Source of the DNA: Flagellimonas beolgyonensis
Lineage (GTDB): Bacteria; Bacteroidota; Bacteroidia; Flavobacteriales; Flavobacteriaceae
Length of the DNA stretch: 64,000 nucleotides
Assembly: GCF_003992615.1 (NCBI RefSeq)
Contig: NZ_RZMY01000016.1
Coordinates: forward strand, 62,001-126,000
Direction: 5' to 3'
Under the pieces are notes generated by a model. It was not told where the DNA came from, ran no database searches, and saw nothing but the letters and a program-made list of their open reading frames with translations. Below are positions 43,267 through 52,445 of this stretch, in pieces. Both the position numbers and the translations under genes were made by a program. The number at the start of each line of letters is the position of its first letter. Position 1 is the stretch's first letter.

Positions 43267-43893
43267 ATGGACATTAAACTAACCGAAGCCCAAAAAATCA
43301 AAATCCTCAACTCGGACGACATTTACAGCATTATGCAGCGCATTCTCTTGCGCGAGGACAAAATAGACCAGAACCGGGAGCATTTTTGGGTCATCGGGCT
43401 GGAGAACAACAACCGTATTTTGTTCATAGAGCTGATCAGCCTGGGCACCGTCAACCGTGCCTTGGCAGAACCCATGGAAGTCTTTAGCCTGGCCCTGCAG
43501 AAAAGGGCCGTAAAAATCATCCTGTGCCACAACCACCCTACGGGGGAACTGACCCCAACCGAAGCGGACAAGGACATTACCGACCGCCTTATACAGGTGG
43601 GCATTATTGTGAACACCCATGTACTGGACCATTTGATCATTTCCACCAAAAGCTACCTGAGCTTTAAGGACACTGGGCTTATGGACGAACTGTTGGAAAG
43701 CACCCAATATGTACCCAGCTACGTGTTGGAAAAACGTTTTAAAAAAGAGGCTTCCGAAATCGCCAAACGAAAAGAAAAAGTGGAAATAGCCCGGCAAATG
43801 AAGGGTAAAGGCATGGACGTGGATACCATTTCCGAAATCACCGGACTTACCGTGGAAGAAGTACAGAAGTTGCGGGCAAAGCGGGGGAAATAA
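43267..43893 (+). CDS. RadC-like JAB/MPN domain protein with C-terminal helical extension
   Basis: The MPN domain (about 25-135) has the metal signature HNHPTGELTPTEADKD, in which H-x-H and D can hold zinc. RadC-family proteins are common near phages and mobile elements and their role is still unclear. A C-terminal lysine-rich segment ends with a helix-turn-helix-like motif (VDTISEITGLTVEEVQKLRAK), not found in the shortest RadC proteins. Confidence 0.85.
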   Translation: MDIKLTEAQKIKILNSDDIYSIMQRILLREDKIDQNREHFWVIGLENNNRILFIELISLGTVNRALAEPMEVFSLALQKRAVKIILCHNHPTGELTPTEADKDITDRLIQVGIIVNTHVLDHLIISTKSYLSFKDTGLMDELLESTQYVPSYVLEKRFKKEASEIAKRKEKVEIARQMKGKGMDVDTISEITGLTVEEVQKLRAKRGK

Positions 43894-43907
43894 TAAAATT
43901 CATCAAT

Positions 43908-44717
43908 TTGAAAATAAGGCATTTCATATTGACAATCGTGGCCTTCGGAATTTGGAATTTTTCATTTTCCCAAAAAACCGAAGTGAAAAAATATCATGTA
44001 AGGATAGACACTCTCTTCATATCACAACTGACTAAAGCCTACAACACTTCAACAGAGAAACTATTAGAAGTTCTTGAAGTCAAAAATGAGAATCGGGAAA
44101 ACTTGGGGTTTGGCTATCAATTAAAGCAAAGTGGTATTGGTAAAGGCAGCCTCTCCGTCCGCTACAATATTCTTTATTACAACAATGAAGTTATAGCATA
44201 CGAGCTGGACACATACATTCCAAACAAATCAAACCGAATAAAAAAAATTTACCGAACAAAGCTCTCAGGGCTTTTTGAAATTGACCAGGACGACAAGGTA
44301 AAACCTTTGGTTCATGGCATCAGTAATGCCACCGACCCCTTGGATGGCATTGAAAAACGGAATGACAGTGCACTAGATGAAGTAATGAATCCTTTTTCTG
44401 GCATCTTGTATGGCAACCGCTGTGGCTATGGAATGAGAGTACTGCACATCAGAAATATATTTAAAGCCATTATTTCAAATGAGAACTGCGAGTATTTGTT
44501 GTACAGCAAAAATCCTGCTACGCGATTAATGGCCATTGAATATTATTATAATCATCTTGATGAATTCAATCAAGACCAACAAGAGGCCATTAAATTGAGA
44601 ATTGAGAAATTGAAACGGAATCCAATGCTGACCAAGGTTTGTTCTGGCTGTATGGCCGGAGGCCAACTAACGGGAAAGTTGATCATGGATTTAAAAACGT
44701 CTGACAATAATAAATAA
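43908..44717 (+). CDS. Exported protein of unknown function (269 aa)
   Basis: The start is TTG at 43908 (ATG is absent nearby in frame); it gives a signal peptide, FILTIVAFGIWNFSFSQ. The mature protein has four cysteines, including a pair in KVCSGCMAGG near the end. I do not recognise the family. It is 14 bp after the RadC-like gene. Confidence 0.6.
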   Translation: MKIRHFILTIVAFGIWNFSFSQKTEVKKYHVRIDTLFISQLTKAYNTSTEKLLEVLEVKNENRENLGFGYQLKQSGIGKGSLSVRYNILYYNNEVIAYELDTYIPNKSNRIKKIYRTKLSGLFEIDQDDKVKPLVHGISNATDPLDGIEKRNDSALDEVMNPFSGILYGNRCGYGMRVLHIRNIFKAIISNENCEYLLYSKNPATRLMAIEYYYNHLDEFNQDQQEAIKLRIEKLKRNPMLTKVCSGCMAGGQLTGKLIMDLKTSDNNK

Positions 44718-44733
44718 ACCCTTTTATTTTTAA

Positions 44734-45279
44734 ATGAACCAAACACACGAACAATTGGAAAATGACCTCAAAACCATTATCCAATCTGGACCCATTAATG
44801 AACTCACCTTTTACCAAGTAAACCCCAACTTTTTTGAATTTGCGGACGAAGGCTATTGGATCATAGACGGAGGTGTGGAGATCAAATTCCCGGCCGGAGT
44901 GGTCTCGGCCGCCTTCAGTCCCGATTTGGAATCATATGTGATCGAGAACAGGCCCTTATCTGAAATTTATACCCACAACAATCATGTTGCCTTGCACAAC
45001 GAGAACATTGCAGAGGTTGAAAAATGTCGTGGCCTAAACGTGATCAACGCGGAGTTTAAAAGTTTGGAATTTGAGTACATTGTGGATTACACCATGCGTA
45101 CCGAAAAGGAACAACGGTTTGTTCAATTGGTATTGGAACTGCAGAACAAATCCAAAATCCAGATTGCATTTATTGATTACACTTTGGAGGAAAACGGCGG
45201 TCCCGAAAATTTCTCGTTCAGTTTAATGAATGAGGTTTTGATTTCGACTAAAAGCATTAAGGCCATTGAAAGTGTTTAA
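44734..45279 (+). CDS. Cytoplasmic protein of unknown function (181 aa)
   Basis: No signal peptide or membrane segment. Alternating strands (WIIDGGVEIKFPAGVVSAAF, VIENRPLSEIYTH) suggest a mainly beta protein of the type found as accessory in Bacteroidota. The family is not recognised. Confidence 0.55.
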   Translation: MNQTHEQLENDLKTIIQSGPINELTFYQVNPNFFEFADEGYWIIDGGVEIKFPAGVVSAAFSPDLESYVIENRPLSEIYTHNNHVALHNENIAEVEKCRGLNVINAEFKSLEFEYIVDYTMRTEKEQRFVQLVLELQNKSKIQIAFIDYTLEENGGPENFSFSLMNEVLISTKSIKAIESV

Positions 45280-45316
45280 GCAAGATTAAATTTTATCATT
45301 TGTCACAATAACCTCA

Positions 45317-46519
45317 ATGAAACCCTCCAAACTCATACTCCCCGTTATTGTGTTTTCGCAGTTTTGCTGCACTTCGTTGTGGTTTGCCGGCAATGGGGTC
45401 ATGCAAGATTTGGTGGCCACTTTTGGGTTGGGCAACAGCGCCGTGGGGCATTTGACCTCGGCCGTTCAGTTTGGATTTATTGTAGGCACCTTGATTTTTG
45501 CCATTTTGTCCATTGCCGACCGCTTTTCCCCCTCCAAGGTATTTTTAACCTGTGCCCTCTTGGGTGCTTTGTTCAATCTGGGGGTCATTTGGGAAGACAA
45601 CGGCCTGGCGAGTCTCCTTACCTTTCGCTTTTTTACCGGCTTTTTCTTGGCGGGCATCTATCCCGTCGGTATGAAGATTGCCGCCGATTATTATGAAAAA
45701 GGACTGGGCAAATCCTTGGGTTTTTTGGTCGGCGCCTTGGTGGTCGGTACCGCATTTCCCCATCTATTGAAAAACATGACCCATGCGGTTCCTTGGAATA
45801 GGGTCTTGGTGGCCACCTCGGGTTTAGCAGTTTTGGGAGGGGTACTCATGGTGGGATTGGTTCCGGACGGCTCTTTCCGTAAACCAAGCCAAAAACTGCA
45901 ATTATCGGCTTTTATAAAAGTGTTCCGAAACAGCAAGTTTCGTTCCGCGGCCTTTGGGTATTTTGGCCATATGTGGGAACTGTATACGTTTTGGGCCTTT
46001 GTTCCCATTATGCTACAAACCTATGCAAGCCTACACAATGGAGTTTCATTCAATATTCCGTTGTTGACGTTTGCAATCATTGCCCTTGGGGGATTGGCCT
46101 GCGTATTGGGCGGCTATTTGGCTCAAGCATTGGGTACTAAAAAAGTGGCCTTTACAGCGCTTTTGCTTTCTTGTTGCTGCTGCTTGATGTCTCCCTTTCT
46201 ATTTGCACAAGCCTCGGAAGGACTTTTTGTCGCTTTTCTTATGTTTTGGGGCATGGTGGTCATCGCCGATTCGCCCCTGTTTTCCACCTTGGTGGCCCAA
46301 AATGCTTCCCCAGAAATTAAGGGTACGGCCCTGACCATTGTCAACTGCATTGGCTTTGCCATTACCATTATCAGCATTCAATTGCTCAACATAATGCGGA
46401 ATTGGAGCACGTCAAACAGCATGTATATGATCTTGGCCTTGGGTCCCATTTTAGGATTGATGGCTTTGGCTTCAAAAAGAAAAAAACAGAATGGTCCAGA
46501 AGTGGTAAAACGCAATTAA
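45317..46519 (+). CDS. MFS transporter
   Basis: The 400-residue protein has 12 predicted transmembrane segments. The inner loop after helix 2 is RFSPSKVF, a degenerate version of the MFS motif. The N-terminal half (GVMQDLVATFGLGNSAVGHLTSAVQFGFIVG) recalls transporters related to nitrate or cyanate uptake, but the substrate cannot be assigned. It is followed by a NIPSNAP-type lipoprotein gene about 50 bp away. Confidence 0.88.
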   Translation: MKPSKLILPVIVFSQFCCTSLWFAGNGVMQDLVATFGLGNSAVGHLTSAVQFGFIVGTLIFAILSIADRFSPSKVFLTCALLGALFNLGVIWEDNGLASLLTFRFFTGFFLAGIYPVGMKIAADYYEKGLGKSLGFLVGALVVGTAFPHLLKNMTHAVPWNRVLVATSGLAVLGGVLMVGLVPDGSFRKPSQKLQLSAFIKVFRNSKFRSAAFGYFGHMWELYTFWAFVPIMLQTYASLHNGVSFNIPLLTFAIIALGGLACVLGGYLAQALGTKKVAFTALLLSCCCCLMSPFLFAQASEGLFVAFLMFWGMVVIADSPLFSTLVAQNASPEIKGTALTIVNCIGFAITIISIQLLNIMRNWSTSNSMYMILALGPILGLMALASKRKKQNGPEVVKRN

Positions 46520-46568
46520 ATACGTAAATTGAAGACGGTTTTAAAGCCTAAATCCAACTACACTACAC

Positions 46569-47387
46569 ATGAAAACAATCCAACTTCTTGCATTATTGGT
46601 AACCGCAACGCTTGCCAGTTGCGGCAATCCCAACCCCGAAAAATCGGAAACCAACGAAACCCCCGAAACCGTTGCCAACGAACGGGAATTTTACCAACTC
46701 AAGGTCTATTCATTCAGTTCGGAAGACCAAGTGGCCGCCACGGACAACTATTTGCAAAATGCTTTTATCCCAGCTGTTAAAAAACAAGGCATCGATAAGG
46801 TGGGCGTTTTTAAATTCCGCACCAACGAAAAGGACACCGTTCAAAGAACCTACGTGCTTCTTCCCTTCAAATCTATGGAGGATTTTTTGGCGTTGGACAA
46901 CAAATTGGGTGAAGACGCTGAATATGCAGCAGCAGGAAGCGCGTACCTCAATGCAGCATACGATAATGCCCCTTATGACCGTATTGAGTCCATCCTAATG
47001 CAGGCCTTTACCGATATGCCCATGATGCAGGTACCGAATCTGGACAGTCCACGTGCCGAGCGCATCTACGAACTGCGGAGTTACGAGTCCCCCACCGAAA
47101 AATTATATGTAAACAAGGTAGATATGTTCAATGCAGGAGGCGAAGTCAAATTGTTCGACCGATTGAACTTCAATGCCGTGTTCTATGGTGAGGTAATTTC
47201 CGGCGCCCACATGCCCAACCTGATATACATGACCACCCATGCCGATATGGCCACGCGTGACAAAAACTGGGAAGCTTTTGTGGATTCCCCTGAATGGAAA
47301 GAAATGAGTGCCTTACCCAAATATCAAAACAATGTATCGCATGCCGACATTTGGTTCCTCTACCCTACCGATTATTCGGACTATTAA
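46569..47387 (+). CDS. NIPSNAP family lipoprotein
   Basis: A 272-residue lipoprotein (TLASCGNPN). It carries two NIPSNAP repeats: YQLKVYSFSSEDQVAATDNYL... and YELRSYESPTEKLYVNKVDMF.... The family resembles dimeric alpha-beta barrel proteins of unknown activity. It is followed 3 bp later by a thioredoxin-like gene. Confidence 0.88.
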   Translation: MKTIQLLALLVTATLASCGNPNPEKSETNETPETVANEREFYQLKVYSFSSEDQVAATDNYLQNAFIPAVKKQGIDKVGVFKFRTNEKDTVQRTYVLLPFKSMEDFLALDNKLGEDAEYAAAGSAYLNAAYDNAPYDRIESILMQAFTDMPMMQVPNLDSPRAERIYELRSYESPTEKLYVNKVDMFNAGGEVKLFDRLNFNAVFYGEVISGAHMPNLIYMTTHADMATRDKNWEAFVDSPEWKEMSALPKYQNNVSHADIWFLYPTDYSDY

Positions 47388-47390
47388 GCG

Positions 47391-47669
47391 ATGGAGGATC
47401 AACACATAGAACTTCTGTACTTCACCGGAAAGACCTGCAATGTCTGCAAGGTGTTGAAGCCAAAATTGCTGGCCGCCGTGGAGGAAGAATTTCCCCATGT
47501 GGCCATCCGGGTGGTGGATGTGGAGGAAGAAGTCGAATTTACGGGACAATCCATGGTTTTTACATTACCAGTCGTGATCCTTAAATCAGATGACAAGGAA
47601 ATGTACCGTTTTGCCCGCAGTTTTTCAGTTTATGAAATTTTGGACAAGTTGAAACGACTAAGTGGTTGA
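47391..47669 (+). CDS. Thioredoxin-like protein with CxxC (92 aa)
   Basis: A short thioredoxin-fold protein with GKTCNVCKVLKPKL (a CxxC redox pair) and no signal peptide. Its start is 3 bp after the NIPSNAP gene, so the two are probably cotranscribed. It is probably a small cytoplasmic thiol reductase. Confidence 0.8.
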   Translation: MEDQHIELLYFTGKTCNVCKVLKPKLLAAVEEEFPHVAIRVVDVEEEVEFTGQSMVFTLPVVILKSDDKEMYRFARSFSVYEILDKLKRLSG

Positions 47670-47692
47670 TCAACCTTAAAAACCCAATCAAG

Positions 47693-48136
47693 ATGAAAGC
47701 CACCTTGCAATCGCTCTTCAAAAGAGATCTGGAAAAACTCAAAACTGAAATTGAACAGTATTCCTCTGAAGAAAACCTTTGGCGAACCGATAAATCCATC
47801 ACCAATTCGGCAGGAAACCTGTGTTTGCACCTCATCGGCAACCTTAATGCCTTTATTGGAGCCGCACTCGCAAAAACGGATTATATACGCGATCGCGAAT
47901 TTGAATTTGCCGGCAAGGATGTACCGAGAACCACGCTTTTGCAACAAATTGACGAAACCATGGTCGTCGTGGAAAAGGGACTCGATACCCTGACCGATGA
48001 AACGTTGTCCGGGGAGTTTCCCATTCAAATTTGGGGCAAACCCATTGGAACGGAGTTTACAGTGATCCACCTCTTAAGCCATTTAAATTACCATCTGGGA
48101 CAAATCAACTACCACCGAAGGTTGTTAGACAACTAG
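47693..48136 (+). CDS. DinB-like / DUF1572 family protein
   Basis: The ATG at 47693 (MKATLQSLFKRDLEKL) is preferred over an upstream TTG. The four-helix bundle shows NLCLHLIGNLNAFIGAALA and a late H in INYHRRLL, typical of DinB-type metal ligands. The family includes bacillithiol-dependent or other small-thiol-dependent transferases. The specific role is unknown. Confidence 0.8.
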   Translation: MKATLQSLFKRDLEKLKTEIEQYSSEENLWRTDKSITNSAGNLCLHLIGNLNAFIGAALAKTDYIRDREFEFAGKDVPRTTLLQQIDETMVVVEKGLDTLTDETLSGEFPIQIWGKPIGTEFTVIHLLSHLNYHLGQINYHRRLLDN

Positions 48137-48324
48137 ATTTTCCCGAGATCCATTATATCGAATTTCCCTCATTGCCTACCCTTTACAGAAAAGTGAAGTA
48201 AAAGGGCAGCTTACCTAGTTTACTTTTTGGACGGTTGTTTCAATCCAATTTGGATGTTTTCTGTATTTTTAGGCAACAGGAAAATCTTGTCCTTTTTGTT
48301 CAACCTTTACTTCAAATTATACCC

Positions 48325-51300
48325 ATGAGAAAAAAATATGTTCTAGGCATTGCCTTGTTTGCACTTGCACAATTGGTGGCGCAAGAGGGAACACTTCTGC
48401 TAAGGGAACCTACCCTTTCCAACAATGCAGTGGTCTTTGTGTATGCCAACGACCTCTGGAAAGCCCCACTCACTGGTGGAACGGCCGAACGTCTTACCAG
48501 TGGAATCGGTTATGAATCCGACCCGCATTTTTCGCCCGATGGTCAATGGATTGCCTTTACTGCGGAGTACGATGGCAATAGCGATGTGTATGTGATTCCT
48601 GCCAATGGAGGCACTCCGGAACGTATCACCTATCACCCGGCCATGGACGAGGTACAGGGTTGGACCCCCGAAGGAGAAATTCTTTTCCGGTCCACACGTA
48701 ACGCAAGGCCGACCATGACCAGCCAATTTTTTACTGTTTCCCCTGAAGGTGGCCTGCCCAAGGCAATGGCCATTCCCCGAGGGGCCTACGGCAGCATTTC
48801 CACTGATGGTTTCCATATCGCCTACACACCCATCACTTCATGGGACCCAGAGTGGCGCAATTACAGGGGCGGACAAGCCATGCCCATTTGGATCGTGGAC
48901 CTAAAAACCTATGATTTAATGACAACCCCACAATTGGACCAGGAACGACATTTGTACCCTGTTTGGTCGGGCAATAAGGTCTATTACTTGTCGGAACGCG
49001 ATTATACCAGCAATATTTGGAGTTTCGATATCATTACCCAGACTGAGGAGCAGGTTACCTTTCATAAAAAATTTGATGTCAAAAATTTGGATGCCTTCGG
49101 GAATCAACTAGTGTATGAGCAAGGTGGCCGATTGCATCTTTTGAATTTGAACACCAAAGAAACACAACCGTTGACCATCGCAGTTAAAGGTGACCTTAAT
49201 TTTAGCCGCGAACGCTGGGAAGATGTATCCGCGAACGGCGTAAGCAATCCCAATATCTCCCCCAATGGCAAACGGGCCGTTTTCGAATATCGAGGCGATA
49301 TTTTCACCTTTCCCAAAGAAGAGGGAAGTTGGCGCAACCTAACCCAAACATCAGGTGTGGCCGATCGCTATCCGGTATGGTCGCCCAAAGGGGATAAAAT
49401 TGCTTGGTTTTCCGATGCCAATGGGGAGTACCAATTGGTGGTGGCCGATCAGTACGGAGGAGACCAAAAATCCTTTCCACTGGACAACCCTACTTTTTAT
49501 TTTAAACCGGATTGGTCACCCAATGGGCAATACATCGCTTATACCGATACGGATTACAACATGTGGTATGTGGATGTAAAATCGGGCAAGGTCACCAAAG
49601 TGGATACCGACCGCTATGCGCATCCCAACCGAACCATGAATCCCGTTTGGTCGCCCGATAGTCGCTTTATTACCTACGAAAAGCAACAGGACAGTCATTT
49701 CAAGGCCATTTTTATTTATGACACCCAAACCGGTAAAACGGTTCAGGTAAGTGAAGGCACAGCCGATGCCACAAGTCCAGTTTGGGATGTTTCCGGAGAG
49801 TACCTGTATTTTTTGGCCAGCACGGACTATGGATTGGCATCAGGCTGGTTGGATATGAGTTCCTACGACCCAGGTGTTACAAGAAGTTTGTATGCCTTGG
49901 TCTTGAGTGCTTCCGGAAAAGCGCCCAATTTGCCCAAAACCGATGAAGAATCACCCAAAAAAGAGGAAAAAGAGACTGAAAATGGGTCAAAATTGAAGAA
50001 AAACGGCAAAAAGGAAGAAACTGCAGCAACCACAAAGCCGGTTGTCATCGATTTTGCAAATATCCAAGATCGGGTTGTCGCCTTGGAGCTTCCAGCGCGG
50101 AACTATCAATTTTTACAACCGGGTACCGAAAAACAATTGTTTGTGGCCGAGGCCATTCCAAACGCACGAGGGCTAAAAGTGCACAAATATGAGGTAGACA
50201 AGGAAAAGGCCTCCGATTTTACGGACGGGGTCCTAGAAATGGTCGTATCCGATAACGGAGAGTTCGCCCTAATACGCAACAGCGGTAACTGGATGATTTC
50301 AGAAACCAAGAATGCTCCAAAACCGGAGGATAAATTGAACATCGACGCCAAGATCAAAATAGATCCCCAAGCGGAATATGCCCAGATTTTTAAGGAAGGG
50401 TGGCGCTACATGCGCGATTTTCTGTACGTGGACAATGTACATGGCGCACCTTGGGATGAAATCTACAGTTGGTACCAGCCTTGGATCAAACATATTAGGC
50501 ACCGCACCGACCTCAACTATGTGGTGGATATTCTAAGCGGGGAAGTAGCCATCGGCCATTCCTATGTTTCCGGTGGCGACATGCCAGATGTGGACCAGGT
50601 GCCCGTGGGTCTTTTGGGTGCTGATTTCACAAAGGAGAATGGCTTTTATAAAATTCAAAAAATTTATACCGGGGAACATTGGAATCCAGATGTGCGCGCT
50701 CCTTTGGCCATGCCGGGCATGGAGGTCAAGGAAGGGGACTATCTATTGGCCATCAATGGCACACCGCTTTCGGCCGATCAAAACATTTATGAATTATTGG
50801 CCCAGACAGCGGATCGCACCATCAGCATCACTGTAAATGGCACACCCAATATTTCCGGGGCCAAAAAAGTGACCGTGAAGCCTGTAGCAAACGAATTCCA
50901 ATTACGTTACATGGACTGGGTGGAAAGTAACCGCAAAAAGGTGGACGAACTTTCCAATGGAAAACTGGCCTACGTCTACATTCCCAATACCAGTGGCAAC
51001 GGGTTCAGAAGCTTTAACAAATACTATTTTTCCCAGCAGGACAGAAAAGGAGTCATTCTGGATGAGCGCAACAATGGCGGAGGCTCCGCGGCCGATTATA
51101 TGATCGACATTATGGCCCGTGAACCTTTTGGCTATTTTAACAGTAAAGCCAACGACAACAGGCCATGGACGAGCCCCATCGCAGGCATTTGGGGACCAAA
51201 GGTAATGATCATCAATGAGCGGGCCGGTTCCGGAGGTGACTTATTACCCTATATGTTCAAGGAAAAACAGCTAGGGCCCTTGGTGGGAACCCGAACCTGG

Positions 51301-51606
51301 GGTGGATTGGTCGGAACCTGGGATACGCCACGGTTTATTGATGGTGGCCGCATGGTGGCACCCCGTGGAGGATTTTACAACACCAAAGGGGAATGGGATG
51401 TGGAAGGAAAGGGTATAAGCCCCGATATTGAAGTAATCCAAAATCCAAAAGACGTTGTGGAAGGCAAAGACCCCCAATTGGAACGAGCTGTTCAAGAAGC
51501 CCTACGATTGTTGAAAACCCAGGAGTTTTTTATGAAACCCGAACCACCCGCACCCGTTCGCTGGAAACGGCCCGACGGTTATGACCAAGACGGAAATCAA
51601 GAGTAA
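48325..51606 (+). CDS. Tricorn protease-like S41 peptidase
   Basis: A large exported peptidase of about 1094 residues. The ATG at 48325 gives a signal peptide (MRKKYVLGIALFALAQLVAQ). The N-terminal half is a beta-propeller (many SPDGQWIAF/WSPKGDKIAW TolB/WD-like repeats). After a Lys/Glu-rich linker come a PDZ domain (VKEGDYLLAINGTPLSA) and the tricorn catalytic core, with GHSYVSGGD providing the histidine-serine pair and NERAGSGGDLLPYMF the nucleophile serine. It degrades oligopeptides in the periplasm. Confidence 0.94.
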   Translation: MRKKYVLGIALFALAQLVAQEGTLLLREPTLSNNAVVFVYANDLWKAPLTGGTAERLTSGIGYESDPHFSPDGQWIAFTAEYDGNSDVYVIPANGGTPERITYHPAMDEVQGWTPEGEILFRSTRNARPTMTSQFFTVSPEGGLPKAMAIPRGAYGSISTDGFHIAYTPITSWDPEWRNYRGGQAMPIWIVDLKTYDLMTTPQLDQERHLYPVWSGNKVYYLSERDYTSNIWSFDIITQTEEQVTFHKKFDVKNLDAFGNQLVYEQGGRLHLLNLNTKETQPLTIAVKGDLNFSRERWEDVSANGVSNPNISPNGKRAVFEYRGDIFTFPKEEGSWRNLTQTSGVADRYPVWSPKGDKIAWFSDANGEYQLVVADQYGGDQKSFPLDNPTFYFKPDWSPNGQYIAYTDTDYNMWYVDVKSGKVTKVDTDRYAHPNRTMNPVWSPDSRFITYEKQQDSHFKAIFIYDTQTGKTVQVSEGTADATSPVWDVSGEYLYFLASTDYGLASGWLDMSSYDPGVTRSLYALVLSASGKAPNLPKTDEESPKKEEKETENGSKLKKNGKKEETAATTKPVVIDFANIQDRVVALELPARNYQFLQPGTEKQLFVAEAIPNARGLKVHKYEVDKEKASDFTDGVLEMVVSDNGEFALIRNSGNWMISETKNAPKPEDKLNIDAKIKIDPQAEYAQIFKEGWRYMRDFLYVDNVHGAPWDEIYSWYQPWIKHIRHRTDLNYVVDILSGEVAIGHSYVSGGDMPDVDQVPVGLLGADFTKENGFYKIQKIYTGEHWNPDVRAPLAMPGMEVKEGDYLLAINGTPLSADQNIYELLAQTADRTISITVNGTPNISGAKKVTVKPVANEFQLRYMDWVESNRKKVDELSNGKLAYVYIPNTSGNGFRSFNKYYFSQQDRKGVILDERNNGGGSAADYMIDIMAREPFGYFNSKANDNRPWTSPIAGIWGPKVMIINERAGSGGDLLPYMFKEKQLGPLVGTRTWGGLVGTWDTPRFIDGGRMVAPRGGFYNTKGEWDVEGKGISPDIEVIQNPKDVVEGKDPQLERAVQEALRLLKTQEFFMKPEPPAPVRWKRPDGYDQDGNQE

Positions 51607-51611
51607 TCCTA

Positions 51612-51637
51612 AAAACCCAGCGAATTTGCTGGGTTTT
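51612..51637. terminator. Terminator of the tricorn-like gene
   Basis: AAAACCCAGC (51612-51621) pairs with GCTGGGTTTT (51628-51637) across a 6-nt loop, followed by T residues. Confidence 0.88.
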
Positions 51638-51741
51638 TTCATGGTGGAAACCTGCTTATCATACCATTTTACATCCCAAAAAATTCCCATCAACGGATCG
51701 AACAATTTTATACCTTCCATCGAAAATTCATTCGATATACA

Positions 51742-52356
51742 ATGATTCATCCAGATACAGAATTACGCTTTATCAGCAACGAAATTGGGTACGGCGTGGT
51801 CGCGACCAAATTCATTCCTGCAGGCACCATCACTTGGGTTTTGGACAAATTGGACCGGGAATTCACCCCCTTGGAACTCCAACAAATGGAACCCATCTAC
51901 CAAACCATTTTAGACACCTACACCTTTCGGAACAACAAGGGCAACTATATCCTTTGTTGGGACAATGGAAGGTACGTGAACCACAGTTTCAACTCCAACT
52001 GTTTGACCACCGCCTACGATTTTGAAATCGCCGTTCGGGACATACAGCCTGGGGAACAGCTCACCGACGATTACGGCTACCTCAACATTCCCCTACCCTT
52101 TAGGGCAGCCGATGAAGGCACGCGCCGCAAGATCGTTTACCCGAACGACCTGCTGAAATACTACAAGGTGTGGGACAACAAGATCAAAAAAGTGTTAGGA
52201 AATATTACCAAACAGCAACAACCCCTGCGTCCGCTGCTCAATGGGGGACTATGGAACAAAATTGAGGCTATTACGGCAGGCAAAGAACCCATGGATTCCA
52301 TTTTGACCAATTTTTATGATGCCTCACAACTGGAGTCCATTGTCAATCCTGTCTAG
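51742..52356 (+). CDS. SET domain-containing protein
   Basis: The 204-residue protein carries a compact SET methyltransferase domain: GYGVVATKFIPAGTI at the start, RYVNHSFNSNCLTT for the NHS core and GEQLTDDYGY for the terminal tyrosine. Bacterial SET proteins may modify lysines of their own or of host proteins. No histone-like partner lies nearby. Confidence 0.88.
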   Translation: MIHPDTELRFISNEIGYGVVATKFIPAGTITWVLDKLDREFTPLELQQMEPIYQTILDTYTFRNNKGNYILCWDNGRYVNHSFNSNCLTTAYDFEIAVRDIQPGEQLTDDYGYLNIPLPFRAADEGTRRKIVYPNDLLKYYKVWDNKIKKVLGNITKQQQPLRPLLNGGLWNKIEAITAGKEPMDSILTNFYDASQLESIVNPV

Positions 52357-52445
52357 TTGAACAAATTCGACCCTTTGTTTTTGTAGGACCATGCTTAGGT
52401 TTTATAATTCCTTGTATCTTAGCGAAGTAACAACCTGACCCTATC

